64,000 nt of DNA from Fluviicola sp. XM-24bin1 (GCA_003149635.1 QCWI01000008.1:62001-126000), one strand, 5' to 3'. Numbered from the stretch's first letter, positions 7,528 through 16,102 are shown. Made by a program: numbers and translations. Notes: generated by a model not told the origin, from the sequence alone.

Positions 7528-9095
7528 AAAACGAATTTGAAAATAGCGACAAGCGCTTGCAGGAAAAACTAGAAGGTTTCCGCATGGCTGCACCGGAAGG
7601 CGCCTGGGCTGGAATCGAAGGTAATATTGGAGGCAAGTCCGATAGACGAGGTGGATTCTTCTACCTCTGGATCGCGCTACTCTTTATTGGAGTTACGGGT
7701 GCGGGAGTTTTTACTTTTATATACATGAGCAATGACACGGATGCAATCGCAGCCCAATCATCCAAAGTTGCTGAGAATGCTTCATCCACAAATCAAGACC
7801 TTACTGCTTCAAATCAAAATGTAAATTCAAATTCAGCGAATCAAAACAGATCAGATCACGCTGCAAGCAATACCAATCCAGAAGGATTAATTTCTGGAAA
7901 CAAAACGGACAATACTGGGAATTCGAACAACAAAGTCGCAGACGGTTCGAACACTTCTAGCAAGAAAAATTCCAGTGCTTCCGATGCAACGATCTTGAAT
8001 AACACGACGCGCAAATCCAATTCGAAAGATGCATCAACATCCGGGGATAAATCTATTCGCTCAAAGACAAACTCAAGCAAAAGCGATAGAAAAGTCATAA
8101 ACGCTGACGACGAAACTATTGCGACTTCGGACAAGTCTATGTCTAAGAATAATGATGAATCACTCTCGGACAACGAGAACGAATCAGGAAAAACGACCGA
8201 CCACGTCATTGTCAGCACAACCAATCAGGCCACCGCACATGAAACAGAAGGCAAGGGTGATTCAGATGAAGCTAGAACGGTAACGAAATCAGATTCAGCT
8301 GAGATGGATTCAAAAGCGAATCCAACTGAAGTTGCACATACTGCTAGTCAACCACAAATTCCGACTTCGATGCCAGATCCAGACGCTGACGCAAAAGCGA
8401 GTTGGTCGATAGAAACTGGTATCGATGTGTCGTCGTTCAATATGAATCACACGGCAAACTCTAGCAGCCTTCAACAATTCTTGAATGGATCGTACTCGCA
8501 AAACTTTGCGCAGGCTGCGTTTTTACGTTTAAATTATCAGCCATTCCAGCGCTTCTCATTCCACACTGGATTGGAGTACGCTCAGAACAAGGCGACTCAA
8601 GATTACTCATGGTTGACAACCATCTCAAGCTTCCAATACGATACTGTAGGATACTATTTTGATTCCATTACACAGCAACAATTGCCAATCATTGATTCCG
8701 TTGAGACCATCTCACAGATTGAAAATCAAGAACAATACCGAAGCGTTGTAAGTCAAGTGTATATCCCATTTGGTGCAATGTTCCATATTCCATTCGGACG
8801 CAAATCGGAATTGGGTGTTAATCTTTCAGGTTTGGTAGGAATTCGAACAGGAAGTACAGGAGAAATCTTGTTCGATGAAAATGGAAATACGATCAGTTCT
8901 ATGGAAGCCTATCGACAAATTAATTTCTCCGCCAGAGCCACGTTGCGATATAGTTACTTCCTTGGAATGAAGTCTGCAGTGTACGTGGAACCTTACTTTG
9001 GATTTGGTCTAAACGACCGTTCAAACACAACATTACCATTCGGATCTAGATTTCGAAATTCCGGTGTTCGCGTAGGTTTCCGCTATACTTTCTAA
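7524..9095 (+). CDS. Putative dual-membrane-spanning anti-sigma factor with outer-membrane beta-barrel
   Basis: The 523 residues split cleanly. Residues 1-44 are a cytoplasmic head with the motif APEGAWAGIEGNI, similar to the 'P..W..I' helix found at the start of Bacteroidota sigma-coupled membrane proteins. Residues 45-67 are one hydrophobic helix with no signal-peptidase site. Residues 68-292 are a low-complexity Ser/Asn/Lys/Asp linker. Residues 293-523 alternate as amphipathic strands and end ...GVRVGFRYTF, the terminal Phe of an outer-membrane barrel. One chain would therefore run from cytoplasm through inner membrane and periplasm to the outer membrane. Gene order (ECF sigma first, 4-bp overlap) and architecture resemble the dual-membrane-spanning anti-sigma factors known in Bacteroides thetaiotaomicron. 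Sigma binding is inferred. Confidence 0.75.
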   Translation: MKNEFENSDKRLQEKLEGFRMAAPEGAWAGIEGNIGGKSDRRGGFFYLWIALLFIGVTGAGVFTFIYMSNDTDAIAAQSSKVAENASSTNQDLTASNQNVNSNSANQNRSDHAASNTNPEGLISGNKTDNTGNSNNKVADGSNTSSKKNSSASDATILNNTTRKSNSKDASTSGDKSIRSKTNSSKSDRKVINADDETIATSDKSMSKNNDESLSDNENESGKTTDHVIVSTTNQATAHETEGKGDSDEARTVTKSDSAEMDSKANPTEVAHTASQPQIPTSMPDPDADAKASWSIETGIDVSSFNMNHTANSSSLQQFLNGSYSQNFAQAAFLRLNYQPFQRFSFHTGLEYAQNKATQDYSWLTTISSFQYDTVGYYFDSITQQQLPIIDSVETISQIENQEQYRSVVSQVYIPFGAMFHIPFGRKSELGVNLSGLVGIRTGSTGEILFDENGNTISSMEAYRQINFSARATLRYSYFLGMKSAVYVEPYFGFGLNDRSNTTLPFGSRFRNSGVRVGFRYTF

Positions 9096-9113
9096 TTTTT
9101 TTTTCGATTCCGT

Positions 9114-9143
9114 GCAGCGTTTTTGCATCGGCCTGTCTCTTTA
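9114..9143 (+). promoter_or_regulatory. Candidate ECF sigma-dependent promoter, copy 2
   Basis: GCAGCGTTTT (9114-9123) and TCTTTA (9138-9143) repeat the motif found before the sigma gene, with exactly the same 14-bp spacer. It lies between the barrel gene stop (9095) and the ATG (9171) of the PKD-repeat protein, which makes that gene the likely regulon target. Confidence 0.55.
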
Positions 9144-9170
9144 AAAGTAAGAACATTCAAATTCCCTATT

Positions 9171-10496
9171 ATGAATAAATTACTTTTTACACTATTGTCT
9201 CTCGGACTTTATTTCTCCGCTTCGGCACAACAATGTCAGGCTGATTTCACGTACTCGGCAGTGAACGGTACGGTAACTTTTACAAATACGTCAACAGGTG
9301 GCGGCATCTGGAGCAGCTGGAACTTCGGCGACGGAAACTCCTCTTCAACTTACAGTCCAACCCACATGTACGCAACTTCTGGATCTTACCTTGTATGCCT
9401 TTCGATCTTCGATAGCCTTACACAATGTCAAAGCTCTTACTGCGACACGATTTTCGTACAGGTCTCGAACCCACCGTGTAATGCAAGTTTCACCTATTCG
9501 CAGAACAACGGAACGGTGAACTTCACGAACACTTCTTCGGGGTCGTTCTTTAGTAGCTGGAGCTTTGGAGATGGAAATTCATCCAACCAGACAAATCCAA
9601 GCAATACCTACACTTCAACAGGCAACTACGTGGTTTGTTTGACGATTTACGACAGTATAACGCAAAACCAATGTACTACGTGTGACACTATTTTTGTTCA
9701 AGCTGACACTACTGGAGGTGGCGGCGGAACGGGGTGTAACCTAACATCCAATGCGTCCACAAGCGGAAGTTCTATTGTTGGAACGGCGTCTGGAGCGTCT
9801 ATGTACCACTGGATCGTTTACGATAATTCTTGGAATTATCTATACGACACAAACAACAGCAATTTCAATTATTCTCCTGGATTCAGCGGATTGTTCAACG
9901 TTTGTATCACTGCTTACGATAGCCAGCAAAACTATTGTGATTCCACTTGCTATACTGTACAGTTAATCGATTCTACCGGTGGAAATAACTGTTTACTTTC
10001 ATCTAGCGCGTCAATGGATCAAAACGGAACCATCACTGGTACTGCTTCAGGTGCAGCAATGTACGACTGGACGGTTTACGATGATTCGTGGAATGTGCTG
10101 CACAACACGAACAACAGCAGCTTCAGCTATGCCACTAGTGGCCCTGGAACTTACAACGTTTGCCTATTTGCATACGACAGCTTGCAGAATTTCTGTGACT
10201 CAACGTGCTACACAATGGTAAGCGATACTACTCTTGGCTTCAACTTTGAGGAGAAAGAAATTGTATTCAACGTATATCCGAACCCAACTCAAGGAGTCAT
10301 CCATTTGGAAGTTTCCGAAGATCAAATTGCTGAAATTATTTTGATTGATATTACGGGGGCCGTATTGCTTCAAGAGCCGATATCGGAATCAACAACTGAT
10401 ATTGATTTGAGCCTGTATCCAAAAGGCATGTACTTCATTCACGCTTTAGGTAGAAAAGGTCAACGACTGAGCACAAGCAAAGTTCGGCGACAATAG
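9171..10496 (+). CDS. T9SS-secreted PKD-repeat protein
   Basis: From ATG 9171 the product is 441 residues with a signal peptide (1-20, ending FSASAQ). Two PKD domains (about 22-98 and 103-178) carry the WxFGDGNSS hallmark. Two further Cys-bounded repeats (about 189-266 and 274-350) share GTASGA.MY.W.VYD.SWN and NVC...YDS.QN.CDSTCYT; they look like PKD-related folds without the FGDG motif. Residues 364-438 are a type A T9SS sorting domain (FNVYPNPTQG...LSLYPKGMYFIHA). An in-frame extension to 9123 lacks a signal sequence and would overlap the promoter. The protein is predicted to be surface-attached, with a likely adhesive or structural role. It sits directly after the sigma/anti-sigma pair and is followed by a terminator. 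Confidence 0.85.
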   Translation: MNKLLFTLLSLGLYFSASAQQCQADFTYSAVNGTVTFTNTSTGGGIWSSWNFGDGNSSSTYSPTHMYATSGSYLVCLSIFDSLTQCQSSYCDTIFVQVSNPPCNASFTYSQNNGTVNFTNTSSGSFFSSWSFGDGNSSNQTNPSNTYTSTGNYVVCLTIYDSITQNQCTTCDTIFVQADTTGGGGGTGCNLTSNASTSGSSIVGTASGASMYHWIVYDNSWNYLYDTNNSNFNYSPGFSGLFNVCITAYDSQQNYCDSTCYTVQLIDSTGGNNCLLSSSASMDQNGTITGTASGAAMYDWTVYDDSWNVLHNTNNSSFSYATSGPGTYNVCLFAYDSLQNFCDSTCYTMVSDTTLGFNFEEKEIVFNVYPNPTQGVIHLEVSEDQIAEIILIDITGAVLLQEPISESTTDIDLSLYPKGMYFIHALGRKGQRLSTSKVRRQ

Positions 10497-10542
10497 TTTT
10501 GTGTAATTCATGGTGAATTACTCGAAGTACAGTTGATTGGTG

Positions 10543-10575
10543 AAAGGTCGTCCTGAGGTGGACGGCCTTTTTTAT
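10543..10575 (+). terminator. Intrinsic terminator after the PKD protein
   Basis: AAAGGTCGTCC pairs with GGACGGCCTTT (one wobble) around a TGAGGT loop, followed by a T run. It closes the sigma/anti-sigma/PKD unit. Confidence 0.85.
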
Positions 10576-10739
10576 AATGACTTACTGATAAAAGTTAGGT
10601 ATAGCTTATAGCAATTCCTAGGATTCGCGAATAAGCCAGTTCGCGACCGCGAAGCAGCAACGTAGTTAAATGGCGAACAAGCTTTCAACTAACCGAACGA
10701 GACTCAATAGCATTTCTCGAAAACTAAAGATCTAATTCC

Positions 10740-11204
10740 TTACGACCGAAGCGTAAAACTCACCGTCAATTCTACACTGAAATTTCTCGGAAGCTTGTGC
10801 ACTCCAAAAATAGCCCGTGAGTGCTTTCCTTGTTCACCCAATACTTCAACAAACAAATCGGAGGCTCCATTCACAACGATCGGGGCATCATCCCATTCTT
10901 CATTGCTCTGATAATATGCATCAATGTGATTCAATCCGAGAACGCGATCCATTCCAACTTTCTGATCCATTTGCGCTAATACGTTCAAAGCTGACATCTT
11001 CATTGCTTCGTATCCCTCTTCCGTAGAAATTTCATCTCCCAAACGCCCTTGGAAATGATAGGTACCGTTTTTTATTGGAAACTGAATCGCTATATAGGCA
11101 ACGTTACCACGCACATTTACTGAAACATAATTCCCTCCTGGCGTTGAAGCCTCGGGCAATTCTAGACCTAAGGCTTCCAATGTATTTTTGAAATCTTTCT
11201 CCAT
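10740..11204 (-). CDS. RidA/YjgF-family protein
   Basis: The 154-residue protein belongs to the longer YjgF/YER057c/UK114 subgroup with a chorismate-mutase-like fold (LGLELPEASTPGGNYVSVNVRGNVAYIAIQFP, later SEEWDDAPIVVNGASDLFVEVLGEQGKHSRAIFGVHKLP). RidA proteins deaminate reactive enamine/imine intermediates in the cytosol as trimers. The conserved Arg of the active site is plausible in KHSRAIFG; exact activity in this subgroup is not established. It follows dnaK on the same strand, but the dnaK terminator lies between them, so it probably depends on its own promoter or readthrough. Confidence 0.85.
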   Translation of the reverse strand: MEKDFKNTLEALGLELPEASTPGGNYVSVNVRGNVAYIAIQFPIKNGTYHFQGRLGDEISTEEGYEAMKMSALNVLAQMDQKVGMDRVLGLNHIDAYYQSNEEWDDAPIVVNGASDLFVEVLGEQGKHSRAIFGVHKLPRNFSVELTVSFTLRS

Positions 11205-11220
11205 ATCAAGAGATAAGAAT

Positions 11221-11251
11221 AAAAAAAGGGGCGTCCTATCGAACGCCCCTT
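11221..11251 (-). terminator. dnaK terminator
   Basis: On the minus strand AAGGGGCGT and ACGCCCCTT form a 9-bp GC-rich stem, followed by seven T residues (complement of 11221-11227). It lies 24 bp after the dnaK stop. Confidence 0.9.
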
Positions 11252-11274
11252 ACTCTCTATTTTATTAGCTATCG

Positions 11275-13188
11275 CTACTTCTCATCAACTTCTTCGAAGT
11301 CAACGTCAGTCACCTCATCTTCTGGGTTTCCTGCATCACCTCCTTCGGCTCCTGCACCAGCATCACCTCCAGCTGCACCTTCAGCATTCGCTGCGTTGTA
11401 CATTTCTTGAGACGCTGCTTGGAATACTTCGTTCAATTTATCCATAGCTGGGTTCAGGTTTTCGATGTTTTTCGCTTCGAACTCCTTCTTCAACTCTGCC
11501 AAAGCATCCTCAATTGGCGCTTTTTTGTCGGCTGGAATTTTGTCTCCGTATTCTTTTAACTGACGCTCTGTTTGGAAGATCAATGAATCCGCTTTGTTGA
11601 TGATTTCTACCTCATCACGCTTCTTCTGATCCGCATCCGCATTCGCTTCAGCTTCTGCTTTCATTCTTTCGATTTCCTCGTCTGACAATCCTGAAGAAGA
11701 TTCGATCTTAATCGACTGCTCTTTTCCAGTTCCCTTGTCTTTCGCAGAAATGTTCATGATTCCGTTCGCATCGATGTCGAAAGTCACCTCAATTTGAGGA
11801 ACCCCACGTGGTGCTGGTGGAATGTCAGCCAATTGGAAACGTCCCAATGTCTTATTATCCGTTGCCATAGAACGCTCACCTTGCAATACGTGAATGTCTA
11901 CGGATGGCTGGTTGTCAGATGCTGTTGAGAACACCTCACTTTTCTTGGTTGGAATCGTAGTATTCGCATCGATCAACTTCGTGAATACACCTCCCATTGT
12001 TTCAATTCCCAATGACAAAGGAATTACGTCCAAAAGAAGTACATCTTTTACTTCTCCTGTCAATACTCCCCCTTGGATCGCTGCTCCAATCGCAACTACC
12101 TCGTCTGGGTTTACTCCTTTTGAAGGCTCTTTTCCAAAGAAGTTCTTCACTGCATCCTGAATTACAGGAATACGTGTCGATCCTCCTACCAAGATTACTT
12201 CGTCGATATCGCTTGTAGACAATCCCGCGTTTTTCAATGCAGAACGACAAGGTGCGATAGTACGTTCAACGATCTCAGAGATCAATTGCTCGAACTTAGA
12301 ACGCTGCAATGTGCGAACCAAGTGCTTAGGTACACCGTCTACTGGCATAATGTATGGCAAGTTGATTTCAGAAGAAGTTGTCGACGACAACTCAATCTTC
12401 GCTTTCTCAGCTGCTTCTTTCAAACGCTGCAATGCCATTGGATCTTTTCTCAAGTCCACGCCTTCATCCGCTTTGAATTCGTCAGCCAACCAGCTAATGA
12501 TTGCCTCATCTACGTCATCTCCACCAAGGTGCGTATCTCCATCTGTCGACAATACTTCGAATACTCCGTCTCCCAATTCAAGGATAGAAACATCGTGAGT
12601 ACCTCCACCGAAGTCGAATACTACTACCTTCTGATCAACTCCTTTTTTATCCAATCCGTAAGCCAATGCTGCTGCTGTCGGCTCGTTGATAATTCGTTTG
12701 ATTGTCAATCCAGCTACTTCTCCTGCCTCTTTTGTTGCTTGACGCTGAGAATCGTTAAAGTATGCTGGAACTGTAACTACCGCTTCAGAAACTTCTTGTC
12801 CAAGGTAATCTTCAGCCGTTTTCTTCATTTTCTGAAGAATCATTGCAGAGATCTCTTGCGGTGTATAGTTACGATCGTCAATTTTCACACGTGGTGTATT
12901 GTTATCGCCTTTTACTACTTCGTAAGGAACACGAGACACTTCTGATTTTACGTCATCGTAAGATGATCCCATGAATCGCTTAATAGAGTAAATTGTTTTT
13001 GTTGGGTTGGTAATCGCCTGGCGCTTTGCAGGGTCTCCAACTTTGCGCTCGCCTCCATCAACAAACGCCACTACGGAAGGTGTTGTTCTTTTTCCTTCAG
13101 AGTTTGTGATAACTACCGGCTCACTTCCCTCCATTACAGAGACACAAGAGTTCGTAGTTCCCAAATCAATTCCGATTATTTTTCCCAT
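11275..13188 (-). CDS. dnaK: Chaperone DnaK (Hsp70)
   Basis: The 637-residue protein is full length. The N-terminal ATPase opens [20 protein letters not shown]; the phosphate-binding blocks [15 protein letters not shown] and [14 protein letters not shown] are present, and the substrate domain has [16 protein letters not shown]. The C-terminal lid ends in a Gly/Ala-rich tail and VDFEEVDEK. It folds and protects proteins together with DnaJ and GrpE, which are encoded at 34.6-36.3 kb in a separate unit. A 270-bp divergent intergenic region carries a symmetric TGACA palindrome; I saw no CIRCE element. Confidence 0.98.
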   Translation of the reverse strand: MGKIIGIDLGTTNSCVSVMEGSEPVVITNSEGKRTTPSVVAFVDGGERKVGDPAKRQAITNPTKTIYSIKRFMGSSYDDVKSEVSRVPYEVVKGDNNTPRVKIDDRNYTPQEISAMILQKMKKTAEDYLGQEVSEAVVTVPAYFNDSQRQATKEAGEVAGLTIKRIINEPTAAALAYGLDKKGVDQKVVVFDFGGGTHDVSILELGDGVFEVLSTDGDTHLGGDDVDEAIISWLADEFKADEGVDLRKDPMALQRLKEAAEKAKIELSSTTSSEINLPYIMPVDGVPKHLVRTLQRSKFEQLISEIVERTIAPCRSALKNAGLSTSDIDEVILVGGSTRIPVIQDAVKNFFGKEPSKGVNPDEVVAIGAAIQGGVLTGEVKDVLLLDVIPLSLGIETMGGVFTKLIDANTTIPTKKSEVFSTASDNQPSVDIHVLQGERSMATDNKTLGRFQLADIPPAPRGVPQIEVTFDIDANGIMNISAKDKGTGKEQSIKIESSSGLSDEEIERMKAEAEANADADQKKRDEVEIINKADSLIFQTERQLKEYGDKIPADKKAPIEDALAELKKEFEAKNIENLNPAMDKLNEVFQAASQEMYNAANAEGAAGGDAGAGAEGGDAGNPEDEVTDVDFEEVDEK

Positions 13189-13307
13189 GATATTATTTGT
13201 AAAAATTTGTTTCAGTTAATACGACCCCATTAAGTCAATGATTATGCCATTGAGATTTTCTGACATTTTTATGACAAAATGAGCGATTTTCTCCGAAAAC
13301 AGTGGGT

Positions 13308-13336
13308 TGACAGACTGACAAAACGTCAATGTGTCA
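13308..13336. promoter_or_regulatory. Nested TGACA palindrome between dnaK and the zinc-ribbon gene
   Basis: The sequence reads TGACA-n3-TGAC-n5-GTCA-n3-TGTCA, a two-layer inverted repeat symmetric around 13322. It lies almost exactly at the midpoint of the divergent intergenic region. Two further TGACA copies occur at 13261-13265 and 13272-13276 toward dnaK. A related inverted repeat occurs upstream of grpE (36304-36317). It is probably an operator or activator site for heat-shock genes; the binding protein is unknown. Confidence 0.5.
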
Positions 13337-13458
13337 GTTCTGAGACATTGGAATTCCTAATTTGATAAATGATAGCTGTTAGATTTTCGTTGGGCAATTT
13401 ATAATTGAAAAATTTCGTTATATTATATGAAGTCCGTTAATCTTCAATTACTTCTGTC

Positions 13459-13848
13459 ATGTTAGCTAATTTCAATTACCATTGTCCGCACTGCCAATCA
13501 CAATTAAACAAAGAAAGTCAAATCGAATTTTTGGTCGCATATAAAGACCACAACAAAACGCCTTTGCTTCTTTCGAAACAGCCCGGCGTGTATGGATATA
13601 AGTCTAAACATGATCTCTCAATTGAAAATGGCGATAAGGTTGATTTCTTTTGCAACTCCTGCGAAAAACCGCTTGATTCCAAAAAGCGACCTGGGTTCGT
13701 AGAAATCGTTATTTGGACGGAAGGCGTCCCGTATTTAGATCTATTCTTCTCGCCAATTTGTGGAGAACGCATCACTTATGTCGAAATGAATGGCGAACTC
13801 ATGCGATTCGGTTCTGATTTCTTCAGCATTATGAAAACTCGAGCCTAA
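13459..13848 (+). CDS. Small zinc-ribbon-like protein, function unknown
   Basis: The 129-residue protein has CPHC at 9-12 and CNSC at 65-68, the two knuckles of a zinc ribbon separated by a beta-rich insert, plus Cys101. There is no signal peptide, so it is predicted cytosolic. The C-terminal half (PGFVEIVIWTEGVPYLDLFFSPICGERITYVEMNG) is beta-rich. I do not recognise a named family. It is divergent from dnaK and shares the central palindrome with it; a role in stress response is only suggested by that position. It is convergent with the M23 peptidase gene. Confidence 0.75.
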   Translation: MLANFNYHCPHCQSQLNKESQIEFLVAYKDHNKTPLLLSKQPGVYGYKSKHDLSIENGDKVDFFCNSCEKPLDSKKRPGFVEIVIWTEGVPYLDLFFSPICGERITYVEMNGELMRFGSDFFSIMKTRA

Positions 13849-13895
13849 TAGGTTGCAAGTGGAACGCTAAGGTTGAAGGTCTACTGATTGCCCCA

Positions 13896-14867
13896 TTAGT
13901 CCATTGCTTCGTGAGAATTCTCACTCATTTCCAGCATTTGTTCGTATTGCTCAGGTGTTAAGTCGGAGTGGAAATATCCAATTGGATTTACTTTTACGCC
14001 GTCCTTGATTACTTCGTAATGTAAGTGCGGCCCGGTCGATTTCCCTGTAGACCCGATCAATCCAATAAGTTCACCACGCTTGATTTTTTGTCCTTCTTTC
14101 ACTTCAAACTTACTCAAGTGAGCATACAACGTTTTGTAGCCAAATCCATGATCGATGATGATACTCTTTCCGTATCCCCAACGCTTGCTTTCCACCTTAA
14201 CCACAACGCCATCTCCAGTTGCATATACTTCCGTACCGCGATCTGCAGTGAAGTCCAATCCAGAGTGCATCATTCGCGTTCGGTAAATAGGATCGATTCG
14301 AATTCCGTAACCGCCAATCGGACGTTTCAATTCTGAGTTTCGTACGGGCTGAATGGATGGAATGCACAAGACCATTTGCTCTTTCTGCTGCACGAGTTTT
14401 GCTAATTCATCAAACGACATCGATTGTGCGTACAACATGCGCTCTAGCGCGTCCAGTTTCTTCGATGTCGATTTCAGTAATTCCGAATTCGGTAGATCCG
14501 ACAAGTAGGCATAACGATCGCTTCCTCCAGTTCCCATCATACGCAATTCTTCAGGAAATGCTTTGGCGTGCAATGCTTTTCGATACATTTCCTCATCACG
14601 TCCTTGAACTGCCTTCAACGCCTCTGTGAAATCGTCCATGTCTTTATTCAAGCGCTTGATCTCACGTTCCTGACGCGCCAATTCCTCCTGCATCTCTTGA
14701 TTCTTCGGGGAATCAACCTGACGGGTAAAAATGAATGCTAACAAAACGGCAACGAGGATATTCGGAGCCAACCATAAGACGACACGGAATACTTTACGGC
14801 CAAAGCTTACTTTCACTTCTTCGTAAGAAAGTGTTTTGGGGTTGTATTTGAAATGCTGCTTTGCCAC
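13896..14867 (-). CDS. M23-family metallopeptidase (LytM-type), membrane-anchored
   Basis: The 323-residue protein has an N-terminal cytoplasmic segment (AKQHFKYNPKTLSYEEVKV, conserved in Bacteroidota homologs), one transmembrane helix at about 27-48, a coiled coil (about 55-100) and a C-terminal M23 domain. Metal and catalytic positions are visible as HSGLDF (HxxxD), LYAHLS and GPHLHYEV. It cleaves or binds peptidoglycan cross-links, or activates amidases, in the periplasm. The start is GTG at 14867; a TAnnTTTG box only 6 bp upstream implies a very short leader. In many Bacteroidota this gene is directly divergent from alaS; here three genes intervene. Confidence 0.9.
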   Translation of the reverse strand: MAKQHFKYNPKTLSYEEVKVSFGRKVFRVVLWLAPNILVAVLLAFIFTRQVDSPKNQEMQEELARQEREIKRLNKDMDDFTEALKAVQGRDEEMYRKALHAKAFPEELRMMGTGGSDRYAYLSDLPNSELLKSTSKKLDALERMLYAQSMSFDELAKLVQQKEQMVLCIPSIQPVRNSELKRPIGGYGIRIDPIYRTRMMHSGLDFTADRGTEVYATGDGVVVKVESKRWGYGKSIIIDHGFGYKTLYAHLSKFEVKEGQKIKRGELIGLIGSTGKSTGPHLHYEVIKDGVKVNPIGYFHSDLTPEQYEQMLEMSENSHEAMD

Positions 14868-14872
14868 GAATG

Positions 14873-14880
14873 CAAAAATA
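14873..14880 (-). promoter_or_regulatory. Bacteroidota -7 box of the M23 peptidase gene
   Basis: On the minus strand TATTTTTG followed by CA is a full match to the TAnnTTTG -7 consensus. It ends 6 bp before the GTG start, so the transcript should be leaderless or nearly so. No clear -33 TTG is seen. Confidence 0.55.
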
Positions 14881-14938
14881 CGTTGTTTCTCGCATTTGTT
14901 CTTGTTAAAGAAGATTAAAGCTTGAAGTCCGGATCGAT

Positions 14939-15439
14939 TTAGAGTTCTTTTAACCCTTCGATACTTGTAAGCTTGTAGCTCGATCCGTCAAAAATAGAAG
15001 AAGTCTCAATCACATAAGAATTGGATCGGTGCTTAAACTTAAGTTCCCCATAGCAGAACTTTACTCCCTTAATTTCCTCTTCCTTGTGTTTAAAGGCAAC
15101 GAACTTAATGTCTTTCCAATCAATTCCGTAGCGCTTTCCAGCAGACTGAAGTCGTTGAAACATGAAAGCATAACGCACCTTCACTTGCGTTTTGGTAACG
15201 CTCTTCATGGAACGACGTTGTTCATCATCTTTGACCAGCTGCTTGTTATCAGCAATTTCGTGTAATTGCTTGTGAGTGATGAAGTGCTCGGAAAATTCTG
15301 GCTCCGAAATATCATTTAATCCTTCCAGAATCTGCATTACCTGCGGACCAATATCCTCGGGCTCAGAAACTTCACCCTTAGCATCGCAGGCCACCACTAA
15401 AATAACGAGAGCCAAGAAACAAAATAGCGTGCGTTTCAT
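14939..15439 (-). CDS. Small lipoprotein, function unknown
   Basis: The 166-residue protein opens MKRTLFCFLALVILVVAC, a type II signal with the lipidated Cys at 18. The mature part is charged and helical in the middle (SEHFITHKQLHEIADNKQLVKDDEQRRS) and beta-rich at the end (VKFCYGELKFKHRSNSYVIETSSIF). No family is recognised. It is transcribed in the same direction as the M23 peptidase and ends 71 bp before that gene's start. Confidence 0.75.
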   Translation of the reverse strand: MKRTLFCFLALVILVVACDAKGEVSEPEDIGPQVMQILEGLNDISEPEFSEHFITHKQLHEIADNKQLVKDDEQRRSMKSVTKTQVKVRYAFMFQRLQSAGKRYGIDWKDIKFVAFKHKEEEIKGVKFCYGELKFKHRSNSYVIETSSIFDGSSYKLTSIEGLKEL

Positions 15440-15592
15440 GAAATTTTAATCTTTGTAAATATGTCAGAAGAGAAAGGTCTTATGCAAACAGAATACGTTC
15501 GTTTTAATTTAAGCATAGCGCAAATATGTCGTTGATTTTTTGAATACTACAATCTTTAAAGTATAATTGTAAGGAATTTTAAAAATAAAGTT

Positions 15593-16078
15593 ATGCGAAA
15601 AATACTTGCTTTTTTATTTCTAGGAGCTGTTTTGGCATCATGTGGTTCGGATTATACGACGGACAAAGATGAGGCTCTTGAACTTAAAAAAGAACAAACC
15701 GAAGAATTAAAATCCTACTACGAAGAGGCATTGGAAATTGAGACTGATTTCGTTGCTGATGAAAAAGAGATTTTAGCAGATTATGGTGGTAAAGAAGAAA
15801 ACCTAATCAAAAAGGCACAAACCAAAGATGAAGATGCTTTGGATGCTCTAGAAGATTTAAGAAATCTTGAACTCGATAAAAGCGCAGCTTTACGTGAGTT
15901 AGATTTAGAACGCGTAGATTTCGATAATGCTTTGAGACGTTCGATATCTGACATTAAGAAAATTAATGACGAAAAAGACATTAAGTCTTGGTTAAAAGCT
16001 ATTGAAGCCGAAGATAAAATTCAGAGGGATTTAAGAGAAGCCCATGTAAAAAAGATTAGTAAATTAAGGAAAGACTAG
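15593..16078 (+). CDS. Small coiled-coil lipoprotein
   Basis: The 161-residue protein has a lipoprotein signal (MRKILAFLFLGAVLASC, Cys17). The rest is almost entirely acidic and basic residues in heptad-like order (EALELKKEQTEELKSYYEEALEIE...), predicting a long alpha-helical coiled coil in the periplasm. No family is recognised. A TATAATTG element about 25 bp upstream resembles the -7 box. It is a single-gene unit ended by a perfect hairpin terminator. Confidence 0.75.
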   Translation: MRKILAFLFLGAVLASCGSDYTTDKDEALELKKEQTEELKSYYEEALEIETDFVADEKEILADYGGKEENLIKKAQTKDEDALDALEDLRNLELDKSAALRELDLERVDFDNALRRSISDIKKINDEKDIKSWLKAIEAEDKIQRDLREAHVKKISKLRKD

Positions 16079-16102
16079 ACTTCCATAATTTAAGAATCAT
16101 AT

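Noticed and set aside
10620-10660. TTCGCGAA/GCGACCGCGAA cluster as an attachment or origin-like site
   Set aside because: The short palindromes are not repeated elsewhere and no replication or recombination gene is near.
12286-12945. Long antisense open frame opposite dnaK (219 codons)
   Set aside because: It has low-complexity Cys/Phe/Arg content, no recognisable motif, and lies entirely within an intact dnaK on the other strand; a composition shadow.
13189-13458. CIRCE element upstream of dnaK
   Set aside because: No TTAGCACTC-n9-GAGTGCTAA or close variant was found; the TGACA palindrome is a different signal.
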